Positions 1 to 9,357 are shown, numbered from the stretch's first letter. The stretch: 39,636 nt of DNA from Ferrovibrio sp. (GCF_029255545.1 NZ_JANLJJ010000039.1:20965-60600); one strand, 5' to 3'. Made by a program: numbers and translations. The notes: generated by a model from the sequence alone, not told the origin.

Positions 1-1641
1 AAGACCATCGCCGACGACATCCCCTTCGAGAAGCAGCGGCTGGACGCCGCCGTTGCCTCGATGCGCGACCAGGTCAACAGGATGCTGGAGGCGCCCGACA
101 GCGACATCGTCGGCGAAAGTCGCGACGTGCTGGAAACCTACAAGATGTTCGCCCATGACACCGGCTGGCTGGCCAAGCTGCACCAGGCGGTGGAATCCGG
201 CCTGACGGCAGAGGCCGCCGTGCTGCGCGTGCAGGGCGACACGCGTCACCGCATGCAGGCGATCACCGATCCGTACCTGCGCGAACGCCTGGCCGACCTG
301 GACGATCTGGCCAACCGCCTGCTGCTGCATCTGGCCGGCAAGCCCTATCATTCGGCGGCCGAGAACCTGCCTGACAATGCCATCCTGCTGGCGCGCAGCA
401 TGGGGCCGGCGGAGTTGCTGGACTATGACCGCCGCAAGCTGCAGGGCGTGGTGCTGGAGGAAGGTTCCAGCGTCAGCCATGTCGCCATCGTGGCGCGCGC
501 GCTGTCCATTCCGGTGATCGGCGGCGTCGAAGGCGTGATCGCCAAGGTCGAGCCGGGCGATACCGTGGTGGTCGATGGCGACCATGCCCAGGTTTTCGTG
601 CGGCCGGCGCCCGACGTGGTCTCGGCCTTCCATCAGGGCGTCAGCCTGCGCAAGGCGCGGCTAGCGAAATATGCCGCCCAGCGGGACGATCCGCCGGTGA
701 CGCGGGACGGCCAGCGCATTGCCATGCTGGTGAATGCCGGCCTGTTGATCGATCTGGGCCATCTGGACGAGACCAATGCCGACGGCATCGGGCTGTATCG
801 CACCGAATTGCAGTTCATGGTGCGGCCGACCATGCCCAAGGCAGAGGCGCAGACCGCGATCTACCGCCGCGTGATCGAGCATGCCGGCGAACGTCCGGTG
901 GTGTTCCGCACGCTGGATATCGGCGGCGACAAGGTGCTGCCCTATCTGGTGAAGTATCCGGAAGAGAACCCGGCCATGGGCTGGCGCGCCATCCGCCTGG
1001 CGCTCGATCGCCCGGCCCTGCTGAAGGTGCAGCTGCGCGCCATGCTGGAGGCCGCCGCCGGCCGCAGCCTGCATGTCATGTTCCCGATGATCGCCGAAGT
1101 AGATGAATTCCGCCGTGCCCGTCGGCTGCTTGATCGCGAGGTGCAGCGGCTGGTGTCCCTGCGCAAGCCCGTGCCGCTGAAGATCGCGGTGGGCACGATG
1201 CTGGAGGTGCCGGCGCTCGCCTGGCAGTTGCCGGCCCTGCTGCCGCTGGTGGATTTCGTCTCGGTCGGCTCGAACGACCTGATGCAGTTCATGTTCGCTG
1301 CCGACCGCGGCAATCCGAAATTGGCCGACCGCTACGATCCCATGAGTCCGGCGATGCTCAGCTTCCTGCATTGGGTGGTGCAGCAATGCCACGCGGCGGC
1401 CAAGCCGATCACCATGTGTGGAGAGATGGGCAGCCGGCCACTGGAGGCCATGGCCCTGCTTGGGCTCGGTTTCCGGCGCCTGTCCATGCCGGCCAGCGCG
1501 GTCGGCCCGGTCAAGGAAATGCTGCGTAGCCTGGATGTTCTCCATTTGGCTGATTTTATGTCTAAGTTGTACGCCTCGCCCGATCACAGCATACGCGCCC
1601 AGCTAGAAGAATTTGCCCGGGAAAACGGGGTAATTGTTTGA
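1..1641 (+). CDS. ptsP: PtsP, nitrogen-PTS phosphoenolpyruvate-protein phosphotransferase (EI-Ntr), 5' truncated
   Basis: This is the C-terminal 546 residues of enzyme I of the nitrogen phosphotransfer system, which autophosphorylates from PEP and passes the phosphate to NPr. The frame is open from base 1, so the true start and the usual N-terminal GAF domain lie outside the window. Visible domains in order are the helical NPr-binding part, the swivelling phosphohistidine domain with the active-site motif EEGSSVSHVAIVARAL (the His is the phosphorylation site), and the PEP-binding TIM barrel with GLYRTELQFM, RTLDIGGDK, SVGSNDLMQF and the active-site Cys in TMCGEMGSRP. The domain order fits the family. 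EI-Ntr is cytoplasmic and usually links nitrogen status to potassium or carbon control. The gene ends 66 bases before the rodZ-like gene. I am sure of the family; PtsP rather than the sugar EI is inferred from the motif style and the alphaproteobacterial neighbourhood. Confidence 0.93.
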   Translation, partial: KTIADDIPFEKQRLDAAVASMRDQVNRMLEAPDSDIVGESRDVLETYKMFAHDTGWLAKLHQAVESGLTAEAAVLRVQGDTRHRMQAITDPYLRERLADLDDLANRLLLHLAGKPYHSAAENLPDNAILLARSMGPAELLDYDRRKLQGVVLEEGSSVSHVAIVARALSIPVIGGVEGVIAKVEPGDTVVVDGDHAQVFVRPAPDVVSAFHQGVSLRKARLAKYAAQRDDPPVTRDGQRIAMLVNAGLLIDLGHLDETNADGIGLYRTELQFMVRPTMPKAEAQTAIYRRVIEHAGERPVVFRTLDIGGDKVLPYLVKYPEENPAMGWRAIRLALDRPALLKVQLRAMLEAAAGRSLHVMFPMIAEVDEFRRARRLLDREVQRLVSLRKPVPLKIAVGTMLEVPALAWQLPALLPLVDFVSVGSNDLMQFMFAADRGNPKLADRYDPMSPAMLSFLHWVVQQCHAAAKPITMCGEMGSRPLEAMALLGLGFRRLSMPASAVGPVKEMLRSLDVLHLADFMSKLYASPDHSIRAQLEEFARENGVIV

Positions 1642-1707
1642 AATAGCTGGCCTGATCGGTCAATTGCCGTAATATGGCCAGGCGCGAACAAGGGTAGGCA
1701 ATCCGAC

Positions 1708-2802
1708 ATGAATGCCCAGTCCGGCGAACAGGCGGCTGCCGCCGCGACCGTCGTAGCGGATAGCTATGATGGAGTTGGCCATAGCCTGAAGGTGGTGCGT
1801 GAGCGGCGTGGTCTCGCCCTTGCGGATGTATCCGCGCGCCTGCGCATCCGCCGTCCCTATCTCGAAGCGATCGAAGCCGGGCGGTTTGCCGAACTGCCTG
1901 GCGCGGTCTATGTCAGCGGCTTCCTGCGCCAGTATGCCGAGTTCCTCGGCCTCAATCCCGAACAGGTGCTGAAGACCTATCAGGCCGAGGCCGATGGCCA
2001 GGTACAGCGCGTGGTGTTGAATTTCCCGCTGCCGCGTCCCGAAGAGCGTACGCCGCGGCTCTGGCTGGTGATCGGCGCCCTGATCCTGGCGGGCATCGTT
2101 TACGCCCTGTGGTACAGGCATCAGGAAACGCTGCGCCTTGGCCAGGACCTGATCCAGGCGGTGCCGGCGCGGCTGGCCGACCTCGTGCCCAGCCCGCAGC
2201 CCATTGCGCCTGCGGTTGTCCCGCCGCCTGCTGCGCCACCGCCTTCTGTTGCCCCGGCGCCCGTTGCCTCGCCGGCGCCGCCATCCGTCACACCGCCGGT
2301 CGCTACGGCGCCGCAGGCGCCGGCCGAGCAGACCGCCGCCGCTCCGGCCAGCCCCCCGGTTTCCCCGCCGCCCGCTGCCGCGCCGCCGGTGGTAGCTCAG
2401 CCTGCTGCCTCCGAAGTTTCACCACCTCCTGTCCAGGTCCAGGCACCAGTTGCCGCGCCCTCGCCGGCCACGCCAGTGCCTGTGGTGAGTGCAGCGGCAC
2501 CGGCCGCCAGCAGCTTCGGGGCGCCGGAAACGGAGGGAAGCCGCATCCGGGTCGAGGCCACCGGACCGGCCTGGATCCAGGTGCGCGGCCCGAATAACGA
2601 GCAGGTTTTCACCCGCCTGCTGAATGCCGGCGAGCGCTATGTGGTGCCGGATCGCGAGGGCCTGACCCTGCTGACTGGCAATGCCGGCGCGGTGCGCATC
2701 GTCGTTGATGGCCAGCCGCTGCCGCCCTTTGGCGGCGAGGGCGAGGTCAAGCGCGGCATCCCGCTTGATGCCGAACGCCTGAAATCCGGCGGCCAGGGTT
2801 AG
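1708..2802 (+). CDS. rodZ: RodZ-like helix-turn-helix protein with DUF4115 domain
   Basis: A 364-residue membrane protein with RodZ architecture. There is a cytoplasmic HTH_25-type domain at about residues 24-92 (SLKVVRERRGLALADVSARL, then PYLEAIEAGRF). One transmembrane helix lies at about 117-136 (LWLVIGALILAGIVYALWY). A long Pro/Ala/Val-rich linker covers about 150-270, and a DUF4115 beta domain about 278-350 (RVEATGPAWIQVRGPNNEQVF). In other bacteria RodZ ties MreB filaments to the elongation machinery, and in alphaproteobacteria a gene of this shape often sits directly before ispG, as here. The start at 1708 gives full length, though the ribosome-binding site is weak. The low-complexity linker causes several spurious overlapping frames. 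Role in cell shape is inferred from architecture and position. Confidence 0.88.
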   Translation: MNAQSGEQAAAAATVVADSYDGVGHSLKVVRERRGLALADVSARLRIRRPYLEAIEAGRFAELPGAVYVSGFLRQYAEFLGLNPEQVLKTYQAEADGQVQRVVLNFPLPRPEERTPRLWLVIGALILAGIVYALWYRHQETLRLGQDLIQAVPARLADLVPSPQPIAPAVVPPPAAPPPSVAPAPVASPAPPSVTPPVATAPQAPAEQTAAAPASPPVSPPPAAAPPVVAQPAASEVSPPPVQVQAPVAAPSPATPVPVVSAAAPAASSFGAPETEGSRIRVEATGPAWIQVRGPNNEQVFTRLLNAGERYVVPDREGLTLLTGNAGAVRIVVDGQPLPPFGGEGEVKRGIPLDAERLKSGGQG

Positions 2803-2825
2803 CGATTTGGCCTGACGGCAACGTC

Positions 2826-2900
2826 CCCGCTGGCTTGTCATGGCGGGGTAAAGACGCCATGTTACGCCGCATCCAGCCTCGCCCCTGACAAGCCAGTGGG
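2826..2900 (+). repeat. Large inverted repeat (hairpin) between rodZ and ispG
   Basis: Bases 2830-2840 (CTGGCTTGTCA) are perfectly complementary to 2886-2896 (TGACAAGCCAG). The helix extends outward through one G-U pair to about 2826/2900, giving about 15 pairs, and inward after a 4-base bulge through GGGG/CCCC (2845-2848 with 2882-2885). It sits 55 bases before the ispG start. There is no T tract after it, so an ordinary intrinsic terminator is unlikely. It could be a leader structure for ispG or a dispersed palindromic element. Confidence 0.6.
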
Positions 2901-2954
2901 TGACCAGCCAGCGGCGCGGCGGGTTTAGGCAGCAGCCATGAGCATTCGGCAGCG

Positions 2955-4094
2955 ATGAGCATCCGACCGTATCGTGATATCCAGCGCCGCAAGTCGCGGC
3001 AGGTTTTTGTCGGCAAGGTGCCGGTGGGCGGTGGCGCCCCCATCACCGTGCAGACCATGACCAACACGCTGACCTCCGATGCCGTGGCGACGATCGAGCA
3101 GATCCGCCGCTGCGAGGAGGCGGGCGCCGATATCGTGCGCGTGTCCTGCCCCGACGAGGATTCGACCCGGGCGCTGAAACAGATCGTGCGCGCCGCGAAG
3201 GTGCCGATCGTGGCCGATATCCATTTTCACTATAAACGCGCCATCGAGGCGGCCGAGGCGGGTGCTGCCTGCCTGCGCATCAACCCGGGCAATATCGGCA
3301 GCGCGGATCGCGTGCGCGAAGTGGTGAAGGCGGCCAAGGGTCATGGCTGCTCGATGCGCATCGGCGTCAATGCCGGTTCACTGGAAAAGCACCTGCTGGA
3401 GAAATACGGCGAGCCCTGTCCGGAAGCCATGGTGGAAAGCGCGCTGGATCACGCGCGCATCCTGGAAGACCATGATTTTCGCGAATTCAAGATCAGCGTG
3501 AAGGCCTCCGACGTCTTCCTCGCGGTCGCAGCCTATCAGGGCCTGGCCGAGGCCTGCGACTACCCGCTGCATATCGGCATCACCGAGGCCGGCGGCCAGC
3601 GCATCGGCACGGTGAAATCCTCCATCGGTCTCGGCATGCTGCTGTGGTCGGGCATCGGCGACACGTTGCGTGTCTCGCTGTCGGCGCCGCCGGAGGAAGA
3701 GGTGCGCGTCGGTTTCGATATTCTGAAGTCGATGAACCTGCGCCATCGCGGCGTGAACGTGATTTCCTGTCCATCCTGTGCGCGGCAGCAGTTCGACGTG
3801 ATCAAGACCGTCGAAGTGCTGGAGCAGCGCCTGGCCCATATCACCACGCCGATGACCTTGAGCGTGATCGGCTGCGTGGTGAACGGCCCGGGCGAGGCGC
3901 GCGAAACCGATATCGGCTTTACCGGCGGCGGCAAGGGCTCGCACCAGGTCTATCTCGCCGGCCAGCCGGCGCACCGGCTGCAGAACGAGGATATCGTCGC
4001 GCATCTGGTCAGGCTGGTCGAAGACAAGGCGCGCGAGATCGAGGCCGCCAAAGCTTCAACAGAGTCTGCCGAAGCGGCCGACGCCGCTTCCTAG
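2955..4094 (+). CDS. ispG: 4-hydroxy-3-methylbut-2-enyl diphosphate synthase (flavodoxin), IspG/GcpE
   Basis: This 379-residue cytoplasmic enzyme carries out the penultimate step of the MEP isoprenoid pathway, converting MEcPP to HMBPP with a [4Fe-4S] cluster. The N-terminal TIM barrel contains the conserved [19 protein letters not shown] start, the [11 protein letters not shown] motif and RINPGNIG. The C-terminal domain carries the cluster ligands Cys272 and Cys275 ([14 protein letters not shown]) and Cys307, with Glu314 in [16 protein letters not shown]. Length matches the short bacterial form. The ATG at 2955 was chosen because the nearer upstream ATG at 2938 reads only a few codons to a stop. 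A long hairpin precedes the gene. hisS begins 29 bases after its stop, so the two are probably co-transcribed. Confidence 0.97.
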   Translation: MSIRPYRDIQRRKSRQVFVGKVPVGGGAPITVQTMTNTLTSDAVATIEQIRRCEEAGADIVRVSCPDEDSTRALKQIVRAAKVPIVADIHFHYKRAIEAAEAGAACLRINPGNIGSADRVREVVKAAKGHGCSMRIGVNAGSLEKHLLEKYGEPCPEAMVESALDHARILEDHDFREFKISVKASDVFLAVAAYQGLAEACDYPLHIGITEAGGQRIGTVKSSIGLGMLLWSGIGDTLRVSLSAPPEEEVRVGFDILKSMNLRHRGVNVISCPSCARQQFDVIKTVEVLEQRLAHITTPMTLSVIGCVVNGPGEARETDIGFTGGGKGSHQVYLAGQPAHRLQNEDIVAHLVRLVEDKAREIEAAKASTESAEAADAAS

Positions 4095-4123
4095 CTTCCA
4101 CCTTTCAACGACGGAGACACGCC

Positions 4124-5362
4124 GTGGCCCAGTTGCAGCCCGTGCGCGGCACGCATGACATTCTGCCCGACGACTATGCGCGGTTCCGCCATGTGGTGGA
4201 TGTCGCCCGCCAGGCCGCGCTTCTGTTTGGTTATCGCGAGATGGCGACGCCGATTTTCGAATTCACCGAGGTCTTCGCCCGCTCGATGGGCGAAACCTCC
4301 GACGTGGTCTCGAAGGAGATGTATTCCTTCACCGACAAGGGCGGCGAGGGGTTGACGCTGCGGCCGGAATACACCGCCGGCATCTGTCGCGCCTTCATTT
4401 CCAACGGCCTGCAGCAGCATGTGCCGTTCAAGGCGTTCGCCTGGGGGCCGATGTTCCGTTTCGAGCGGCCGCAGAAGGGGCGCCAGCGCCAGTTCCACCA
4501 GATCGACGTCGAGGTGATCGGCGCCGCCGAGCCGCAGGCCGATGTGGAAGTGATCTCGGTGGCGGCCGAAATCCTGCGCCGGCTCGGCATCCTCGATAAA
4601 TGTGTGCTGGAGCTGAATACCCTGGGCGATCCGGAAAGCCGCGTCGGCTATCGCGAGGCGCTGGTGAGGTATTTCAGCGGCCATGCCGATGCGTTGTCGG
4701 AAGACAGCCGCAAGCGGCTGGAGAAGAATCCGCTGCGCATTCTCGATTCCAAGGACGAGGGCGATCGCCGGCTGGTGGCCAATGCGCCGCTGATCCAGGA
4801 CTATCTCACGCCAGCGGCCAGCGACTTCTTCAAGGCATTGCAGGATGGCCTCGGTGCGGCCGGCGTGCCGTTCAAGGTCAGCCCGCGCCTGGTGCGCGGA
4901 CTGGATTACTACACGCATACGGCGTTCGAATTCACCACCGACATGCTGGGTGCCCAGGGCACCGTGCTGGCCGGCGGGCGGTATGATGGCCTGATCGAGC
5001 AGCTTGGCGGCAAGCCGACGCCGGGCATCGGCTGGGCCGGCGGCATCGAGCGCCTGGTGTTGCTGTCCGACCCGCAGCCGGTGCCGCCGCGCAGCGTCGC
5101 CATCATCCCGATCGGCGCCGCCGCCGAGGCCGAGGCCGCGAAACTGGCGGCCGAGCTGCGCCGTGCGGATGTTGCGGTCGAGCTGGCCTATGGCGGCAAT
5201 GCCGGCAAGCGCTTCAAGCGCGCCGACAAGCTGGGCTGCTTCGCTGCGGTGGTGATCGGCGATGACGAGCTGGCTGGGGGCGTGGTCAAGCTGAAGAACC
5301 TGACGAGCGGCGAGGAAACCACGCTGCCGCGCGGCGACCTGCTGGCGAAGCTGAAAGCGTAA
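4124..5362 (+). CDS. hisS: Histidyl-tRNA synthetase
   Basis: A class II aminoacyl-tRNA synthetase charging tRNA-His, 412 residues and normal in length. It opens with the hallmark [17 protein letters not shown]. Motif 2 is at [27 protein letters not shown], the histidine-binding [15 protein letters not shown] follows, and motif 3 is in [19 protein letters not shown]-terminal anticodon-binding domain covers about the last 90 residues. The frame is open far upstream inside ispG, but the GTG at 4124 is preceded by GGAG at 4113-4116 and gives the canonical N-terminus, so the longer version is rejected. prfA follows after 4 bases. The hisS-prfA-prmC run looks like one translation operon. Confidence 0.96.
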   Translation: MAQLQPVRGTHDILPDDYARFRHVVDVARQAALLFGYREMATPIFEFTEVFARSMGETSDVVSKEMYSFTDKGGEGLTLRPEYTAGICRAFISNGLQQHVPFKAFAWGPMFRFERPQKGRQRQFHQIDVEVIGAAEPQADVEVISVAAEILRRLGILDKCVLELNTLGDPESRVGYREALVRYFSGHADALSEDSRKRLEKNPLRILDSKDEGDRRLVANAPLIQDYLTPAASDFFKALQDGLGAAGVPFKVSPRLVRGLDYYTHTAFEFTTDMLGAQGTVLAGGRYDGLIEQLGGKPTPGIGWAGGIERLVLLSDPQPVPPRSVAIIPIGAAAEAEAAKLAAELRRADVAVELAYGGNAGKRFKRADKLGCFAAVVIGDDELAGGVVKLKNLTSGEETTLPRGDLLAKLKA

Positions 5363-5366
5363 CATC

Positions 5367-6455
5367 ATGGACGTCGCCGGCCTGCCCGAGGCCAAGCTCG
5401 ACAAGGTGATCGAGCGCTATGAGATGCTGCAGGCCCAGATGGCGGCCGGGGGCTTGGCCGCCGATGTCTTCGTCAGGCTGTCGAAGGAATATGCCGAGAT
5501 CGAGCCGCTGGTGCAGGGCATCAACGACTGGCGCCGGCTGCGCCGCGAGGTCGCCGATCTGGCGGCGATGCGCGACGATCCAGCTTCCGACCCGGAGATG
5601 CGCAATCTAGCCGAGGCAGAATGGAAGCAGGCCCAGGCGGCCCTGCCCGATGCCGAGCGCCGCGTGCTGGTCATGTTGCTGCCCAGAGACGAGGCCGACG
5701 AGAAAAACGCCATCCTGGAAGTGCGCGCCGGCACCGGCGGCGACGAGGCGGCTTTGTTCGCGCGCGACCTGTTCGAGATGTATCGCGGCTATGCCGCCAA
5801 GCATGGCTGGCGTTTTGAAGTGGAAAGCATTGCCGATACCGAGCTCGGTGGTTTCCGCGAAGCCATCGCCACCATCTCGGGCCGCAGCGTCTTCGCCCGG
5901 CTGAAGTTCGAGTCCGGCGTGCACCGGGTGCAGCGCGTGCCCGATACCGAAACCCAGGGCCGCATTCACACGTCGGCCGCCACTGTCGCGGTACTGCCGG
6001 AAGCCGAGGATGTCGATATCGACATCAACGAGAACGACCTGCGCATCGATGTTTACCGTTCCTCGGGCGCCGGCGGTCAGCATGTGAACACGACCGATTC
6101 AGCAGTGCGCATCACCCACATCCCATCCGGCATCGTGGTGGCCCAGCAGACCGAGCGGTCGCAGCACAAGAACAAGGCCAAGGCGATGAAACTGCTGCGC
6201 GCCAAGCTCTATGAGGCGGAGCGCGAGAAGCTGGCCTCGGCGCGCGCCGCCGACCGCAAGGGGCAGGTCGGCTCGGGCGACCGCTCGGAGCGCATCCGCA
6301 CCTACAATTTTCCGCAGGGCCGCGTCACCGACCACCGCATCAACCTGACTCTGTACAAGATCGAACAGGTCATGACCGGAGAAGCGCTGGACGAGGTGAT
6401 CGAGGCGCTGATCGCCGAAGATCAGGCCAGCCGTCTGGCCGAACTGAATGCCTGA
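5367..6455 (+). CDS. prfA: Peptide chain release factor 1
   Basis: A 362-residue class I release factor that recognises UAA and UAG and triggers hydrolysis of the finished peptide. An N-terminal helical PCRF domain is followed by the codon-reading tripeptide P-x-T at residues 192-194, here Pro-Asp-Thr. The catalytic Gly-Gly-Gln is at residues 236-238 within [19 protein letters not shown]. The basic C-terminal part carries the usual QKNKAKAM-like segment ([19 protein letters not shown]). The PxT motif, rather than SPF, identifies RF1. The gene starts 4 bases after hisS and its last 8 bases overlap prmC, whose product methylates the Gln of the GGQ motif, so translational coupling is likely. Confidence 0.97.
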   Translation: MDVAGLPEAKLDKVIERYEMLQAQMAAGGLAADVFVRLSKEYAEIEPLVQGINDWRRLRREVADLAAMRDDPASDPEMRNLAEAEWKQAQAALPDAERRVLVMLLPRDEADEKNAILEVRAGTGGDEAALFARDLFEMYRGYAAKHGWRFEVESIADTELGGFREAIATISGRSVFARLKFESGVHRVQRVPDTETQGRIHTSAATVAVLPEAEDVDIDINENDLRIDVYRSSGAGGQHVNTTDSAVRITHIPSGIVVAQQTERSQHKNKAKAMKLLRAKLYEAEREKLASARAADRKGQVGSGDRSERIRTYNFPQGRVTDHRINLTLYKIEQVMTGEALDEVIEALIAEDQASRLAELNA

Positions 6456-7299
6456 CATCGCTGGCCTGCTGCTCGATGCAACGCGCCGCCTGAAGCAGGC
6501 CGGCATCGAAGGGCCGCGCCAGGATGCCGTGCTGCTGCTCAGCGAAGCCACCGGCCTGACGCCGGATCGCGTGCGCCTTGAGCCGGCTATCGCTGTGGTG
6601 CCCGATATCGCCGCGCGTTTCGAAGCCTTGCTGCTGCGTCGTCTCGCCTATGAACCGATCTCGCACATCCTGGGCACGCGCGAATTCTGGAGCCTGCCGT
6701 TCCGCGTCACCCGCGATGTGCTGGATCCGCGGCCGGATTCCGAAACGCTGGTCGCCGGCGTGCTGGCCGCGATCCCGGATCGCGGGGCAAAGCTGAAGCT
6801 GGTCGATTTCGGTACCGGCTCGGGCTGCCTGCTGCTCAGCCTGTTGCATGAATTGCCCAATGCCTCCGGCCTTGGCGTCGATGCCTCGCCGGCCGCGCTG
6901 AAGATCGCGCAGGAGAATGCCGAACGCCTCGGCCTGGCCGCGCGCGCGCGCTTCCGGCACGGCGACTGGGGTGCGGGAATCGAGGAGCGATTCGATATCC
7001 TGATCTCCAATCCCCCCTATATCGAAAGCGCCGTGGTGCCGGGATTGGCGCCGGAGGTGGCAACCTACGAGCCGCTGCTGGCGCTGGATGGCGGGGCTGA
7101 CGGCCTCGCGGCCTATCGCCGCCTGGTGCCCGATCTGGCGCGACTGGCGGCCCCGGGGGCTTTCGTCGCCCTGGAAATCGGACTGGGACAAGATGTCGCA
7201 GTATCGGCCCTGCTGGCCGGGGCCGGATTTGCCGGTATTGCCGTGCTGCCCGACCTCGCCGGCATCGGTCGGGTCGTGACCGGGCGGAAATCCCTGTAA
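6448..7299 (+). CDS. prmC: Release factor glutamine N5-methyltransferase PrmC (HemK)
   Basis: An AdoMet-dependent methyltransferase of 283 residues that modifies the GGQ glutamine of release factors. An N-terminal helical bundle for release-factor binding covers about residues 1-75. The Rossmann methyltransferase domain has the AdoMet loop [15 protein letters not shown] (about 119-133) and the substrate-Gln binding NPPY at 188-191 ([12 protein letters not shown]). The start overlaps the 3' end of prfA by 8 bases in another frame. It is followed by a 271-base gap before the DUF4167 gene, which is the usual downstream neighbour in alphaproteobacteria. Confidence 0.95.
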   Translation: MPDIAGLLLDATRRLKQAGIEGPRQDAVLLLSEATGLTPDRVRLEPAIAVVPDIAARFEALLLRRLAYEPISHILGTREFWSLPFRVTRDVLDPRPDSETLVAGVLAAIPDRGAKLKLVDFGTGSGCLLLSLLHELPNASGLGVDASPAALKIAQENAERLGLAARARFRHGDWGAGIEERFDILISNPPYIESAVVPGLAPEVATYEPLLALDGGADGLAAYRRLVPDLARLAAPGAFVALEIGLGQDVAVSALLAGAGFAGIAVLPDLAGIGRVVTGRKSL

Positions 7300-7500
7300 A
7301 TTCCGAGCAAAAAGGGGTTGGCAGCCGCAGTCGCCCCCCTTATCTTGAGAGTCGGGATGACGCGGTCCCAAGGAAGCACGCCCAAGGCATTGATCTCAGG
7401 GGTGAGTGGCCCGGGCGTATAAGGCAGGCAGCGTCATCGCCTCTTCGACTGAAACCGGGTGATTGGATTCGATGGAGAGGCCGACTGCATCGCGCGCGCA

Positions 7501-7556
7501 TGTTTCAGCGACGCGATACGGTGCGCAACCAGCCTGATGCGCGATTTGCTGAAACA
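7501..7556 (+). promoter_or_regulatory. Putative structured 5' leader of the DUF4167 gene
   Basis: A 9-base inverted repeat, TGTTTCAGC at 7501-7509 and GCTGAAACA at 7548-7556, encloses an inner 5-base stem, GCGCA at 7523-7527 and TGCGC at 7538-7542. This would fold into an elongated hairpin ending 14 bases before the GTG start at 7571. The remaining gap from 7300 to 7500 shows no gene I can support. A structured leader is inferred from pairing alone. Confidence 0.45.
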
Positions 7557-7570
7557 AGCGAGATGAACCT

Positions 7571-8050
7571 GTGAACAACAAGAATCGTCAACGTGGCGGC
7601 CGGCCCCAGGGCCGGAGGCCGCATGGTGGTGGTGGCGGTGGTGGCGGGGGAATGAACAGTTCCCACCGCAATTTCGACTCCAACGGTCCGGACGTCAAAA
7701 TCCGCGGCACCGCCAACACCATCTTCGAGCGCTACTGCCAGCTCGCCCGCGATGCCAACGCCTCGGGCGATCGCATCGCGGCGGAGAATTACCTGCAGCA
7801 TGCTGAGCACTATTACCGCATCATGCTGGCTCAGGGCGTGACGCCGATGCAGCGCGCCAATAATGGCCAGCAGGGGGGGCAACAGCAGCCGCAGGCTCCT
7901 CAGCAGGGCGGTCAGCAGCCGCCGCAGCAGCAGGCAGCGCCTACCGTCGATGGCGAGCAGCCTAGCCTGGAAATGGAGTTGGAAGCGGCCCTCGACCCGA
8001 ATGCCGAGCCCGGCGCGCAGCCGGCCGAGCGCGACGAAGCCGCCGCCTGA
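7571..8050 (+). CDS. DUF4167 domain-containing protein
   Basis: A 159-residue small basic-to-acidic protein of a family typical of alphaproteobacteria. It begins with an Asn/Arg/Gly-rich segment (NNKNRQRGGRPQGRRPHG), runs through nine consecutive glycines, then the conserved DUF4167 core (about residues 38-97, VKIRGTANTIFERYCQLARDA, then AAENYLQHAEHYYRIM). It ends in a Gln/Pro-rich and acidic tail. The RGG-like N-terminus suggests nucleic-acid binding, but that is inference. The GTG start at 7571 overlaps the stop of a three-codon frame (ATG at 7563, stop at 7572-7574), and the ribosome-binding site is weak. No enzymatic motif is visible and the function is unknown. A strong terminator closes the transcript. 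Confidence 0.88.
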   Translation: MNNKNRQRGGRPQGRRPHGGGGGGGGGMNSSHRNFDSNGPDVKIRGTANTIFERYCQLARDANASGDRIAAENYLQHAEHYYRIMLAQGVTPMQRANNGQQGGQQQPQAPQQGGQQPPQQQAAPTVDGEQPSLEMELEAALDPNAEPGAQPAERDEAAA

Positions 8051-8064
8051 ACCCACGCCGTTCA

Positions 8065-8101
8065 AACAAAAAGGCCGCCGGATACCGGCGGCCTTTTTTT
8101 G
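8065..8101. terminator. Bidirectional intrinsic terminator
   Basis: A perfect 9-base stem, GGCCGCCGG at 8073-8081 and CCGGCGGCC at 8085-8093, has a 3-base loop, seven Ts at 8094-8100 and an A-rich tract on the other side (8066-8072). It can stop transcription from the DUF4167 gene on the plus strand and from the hydrolase gene ending at 8123 on the minus strand. Confidence 0.92.
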
Positions 8102-8122
8102 TTTCCAAAGAAACCGGTAACT

Positions 8123-9196
8123 TCAGTTCCCCGGCGCCGGATCACCCTGTTCGGCCCGGGCCCACAAGGCCTCATCGGCGATGGTGAGTTCGCGGATCGG
8201 CAGGGTCTCGGTCTCCGGCACCATCGGCGCCAGGGCGATGTCGATTTCCAGTTCCTTGTCGAGCAGGCCGCGGTCGCCGCCAAGATAGCGTTCAAAGAAG
8301 TCGACGGTACGGCTGATGCTGTCTTCCTTGGCGTCGCCACGGAAGGTATGGCCCTGCCCCTTGTAGATCTTCACTTCGTGCTCGGCGCCGATCTCGCCCA
8401 GCAGGCTGGCCAGTTCATAGGCGCGGCGCACCGGCACGGTGGCATCGCGGTCGCCATGCAGCACCAGGGTTGGCGGCATGCGGTGCACGCCCCTGCGCTG
8501 CACTTCCGACGGCATCGCCCCCACCACGTTCACCACGGCCTGGATGCGTTGGTCGCGGCTGCCCAGGCTCAGGGCATGGAAACCGCCCAGCGACAGACCA
8601 AACACGCCGATACGCTCGGCATCGACATAGGCCTGCTTGGAAACATACGAGACGGCCTCGGCAATCACGCGCTCACGCTCGTCATGCAACGTCGGGGCGG
8701 CCTTGCGGGCCTGCGGGATGCCGTCGAAATAATGGATCACGAAAGCGGTGATGCCGCGCTCGGCCAAAGCCTTGGCCTGCGGATAGAACAGTGAGCCGTC
8801 GCCCAGGCCATGGGCACCGTGCAGGATCAGCACGGCAGGGGCGCGGCCATCCGGGCCCAGCATGTCGGTTTCGGCCTTCACCACGTCGACCCGCACGCGA
8901 CGGCCGTCGATGTTGAAGCCGTTTGTATTCTCGGCTTCCGCCGCGCGGCGCGCGCCTTCGGCGGATTTCTGGCGGCGCGGGGTCAGCTTCGCCGGCTTGG
9001 CATCGGGCTTCGGCGTCACGGCGGCTTTGGCGTGGCCGGCGCGTGGCTGGGCCTGCGCGGCGCCGGGAACCACGACAGGGGCCATGGCGACACTGCCTAG
9101 AATCAGCGCAAGCGCAGAAACGCGGCAAAAGCGGCGCAGGGCGGCTTCCACCAGCGGCTTGGCATTCAGCAGTGTCGTGGCGTTGCCCCCGGCCAT
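8123..9196 (-). CDS. Exported alpha/beta hydrolase, dienelactone-hydrolase-like
   Basis: A 357-residue protein with a hydrophobic N-terminal export segment (about residues 24-49, ending AAQAQ), an Ala/Lys/Pro-rich stretch, and an alpha/beta hydrolase fold of the dienelactone hydrolase group. The nucleophile elbow is GVFGLSLGGFHAL, so it has Ser rather than the Cys of true dienelactone hydrolases. The acid is in LHGDRDATVPV and the His in YKGQGHTFRG. The oxyanion region LILHGAHGLG is present. The frame is open to 9331, but the ATG at 9196 follows a GGGGGATCG ribosome-binding site and gives a sensible signal peptide. Substrate is unknown; an esterase or peptidase role is possible. It is divergent from trxA. 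Confidence 0.85.
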   Translation of the reverse strand: MAGGNATTLLNAKPLVEAALRRFCRVSALALILGSVAMAPVVVPGAAQAQPRAGHAKAAVTPKPDAKPAKLTPRRQKSAEGARRAAEAENTNGFNIDGRRVRVDVVKAETDMLGPDGRAPAVLILHGAHGLGDGSLFYPQAKALAERGITAFVIHYFDGIPQARKAAPTLHDERERVIAEAVSYVSKQAYVDAERIGVFGLSLGGFHALSLGSRDQRIQAVVNVVGAMPSEVQRRGVHRMPPTLVLHGDRDATVPVRRAYELASLLGEIGAEHEVKIYKGQGHTFRGDAKEDSISRTVDFFERYLGGDRGLLDKELEIDIALAPMVPETETLPIRELTIADEALWARAEQGDPAPGN

Positions 9197-9250
9197 CGAT
9201 CCCCCGTTAAGCCTTTGTTGAACCTTTTGGCGGGTCTGGCCCGCCGAGCT

Positions 9251-9265
9251 GTTACGAGTTGTAAC
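9251..9265. promoter_or_regulatory. Inverted repeat GTTAC-N5-GTAAC in the hydrolase/trxA divergent region
   Basis: GTTAC at 9251-9255 and GTAAC at 9261-9265 form a short palindrome about 55 bases upstream of the hydrolase start. Another GTTAC half-site preceded by TT lies at 9336-9342 on the trxA side. It could bind a dimeric regulator, but the arms are short and chance occurrence cannot be excluded. Confidence 0.3.
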
Positions 9266-9357
9266 AAGGCCCGGCGGGGCTTGTCCACCCTTGATTCTCA
9301 GGCGGTTCTGCCGGTTTTTCAGGAAAATCATAGGGTTGTTACATTTTTTCGGCCCGC

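Noticed and set aside
1648-1679. CTGGCC/GGCCAG inverted repeat after ptsP as a terminator
   Set aside because: Six-base arms separated by about 20 bases with no T tract; too weak to call.
3644-4123. N-terminal extension of hisS into ispG
   Set aside because: The residues are Arg/Gly-rich out-of-frame ispG; the GTG at 4124 has a good ribosome-binding site and gives the canonical N-terminus.
4091-5404. 437-codon minus-strand frame opposite hisS
   Set aside because: hisS on the plus strand has every class II motif; the antisense frame is a composition artefact.
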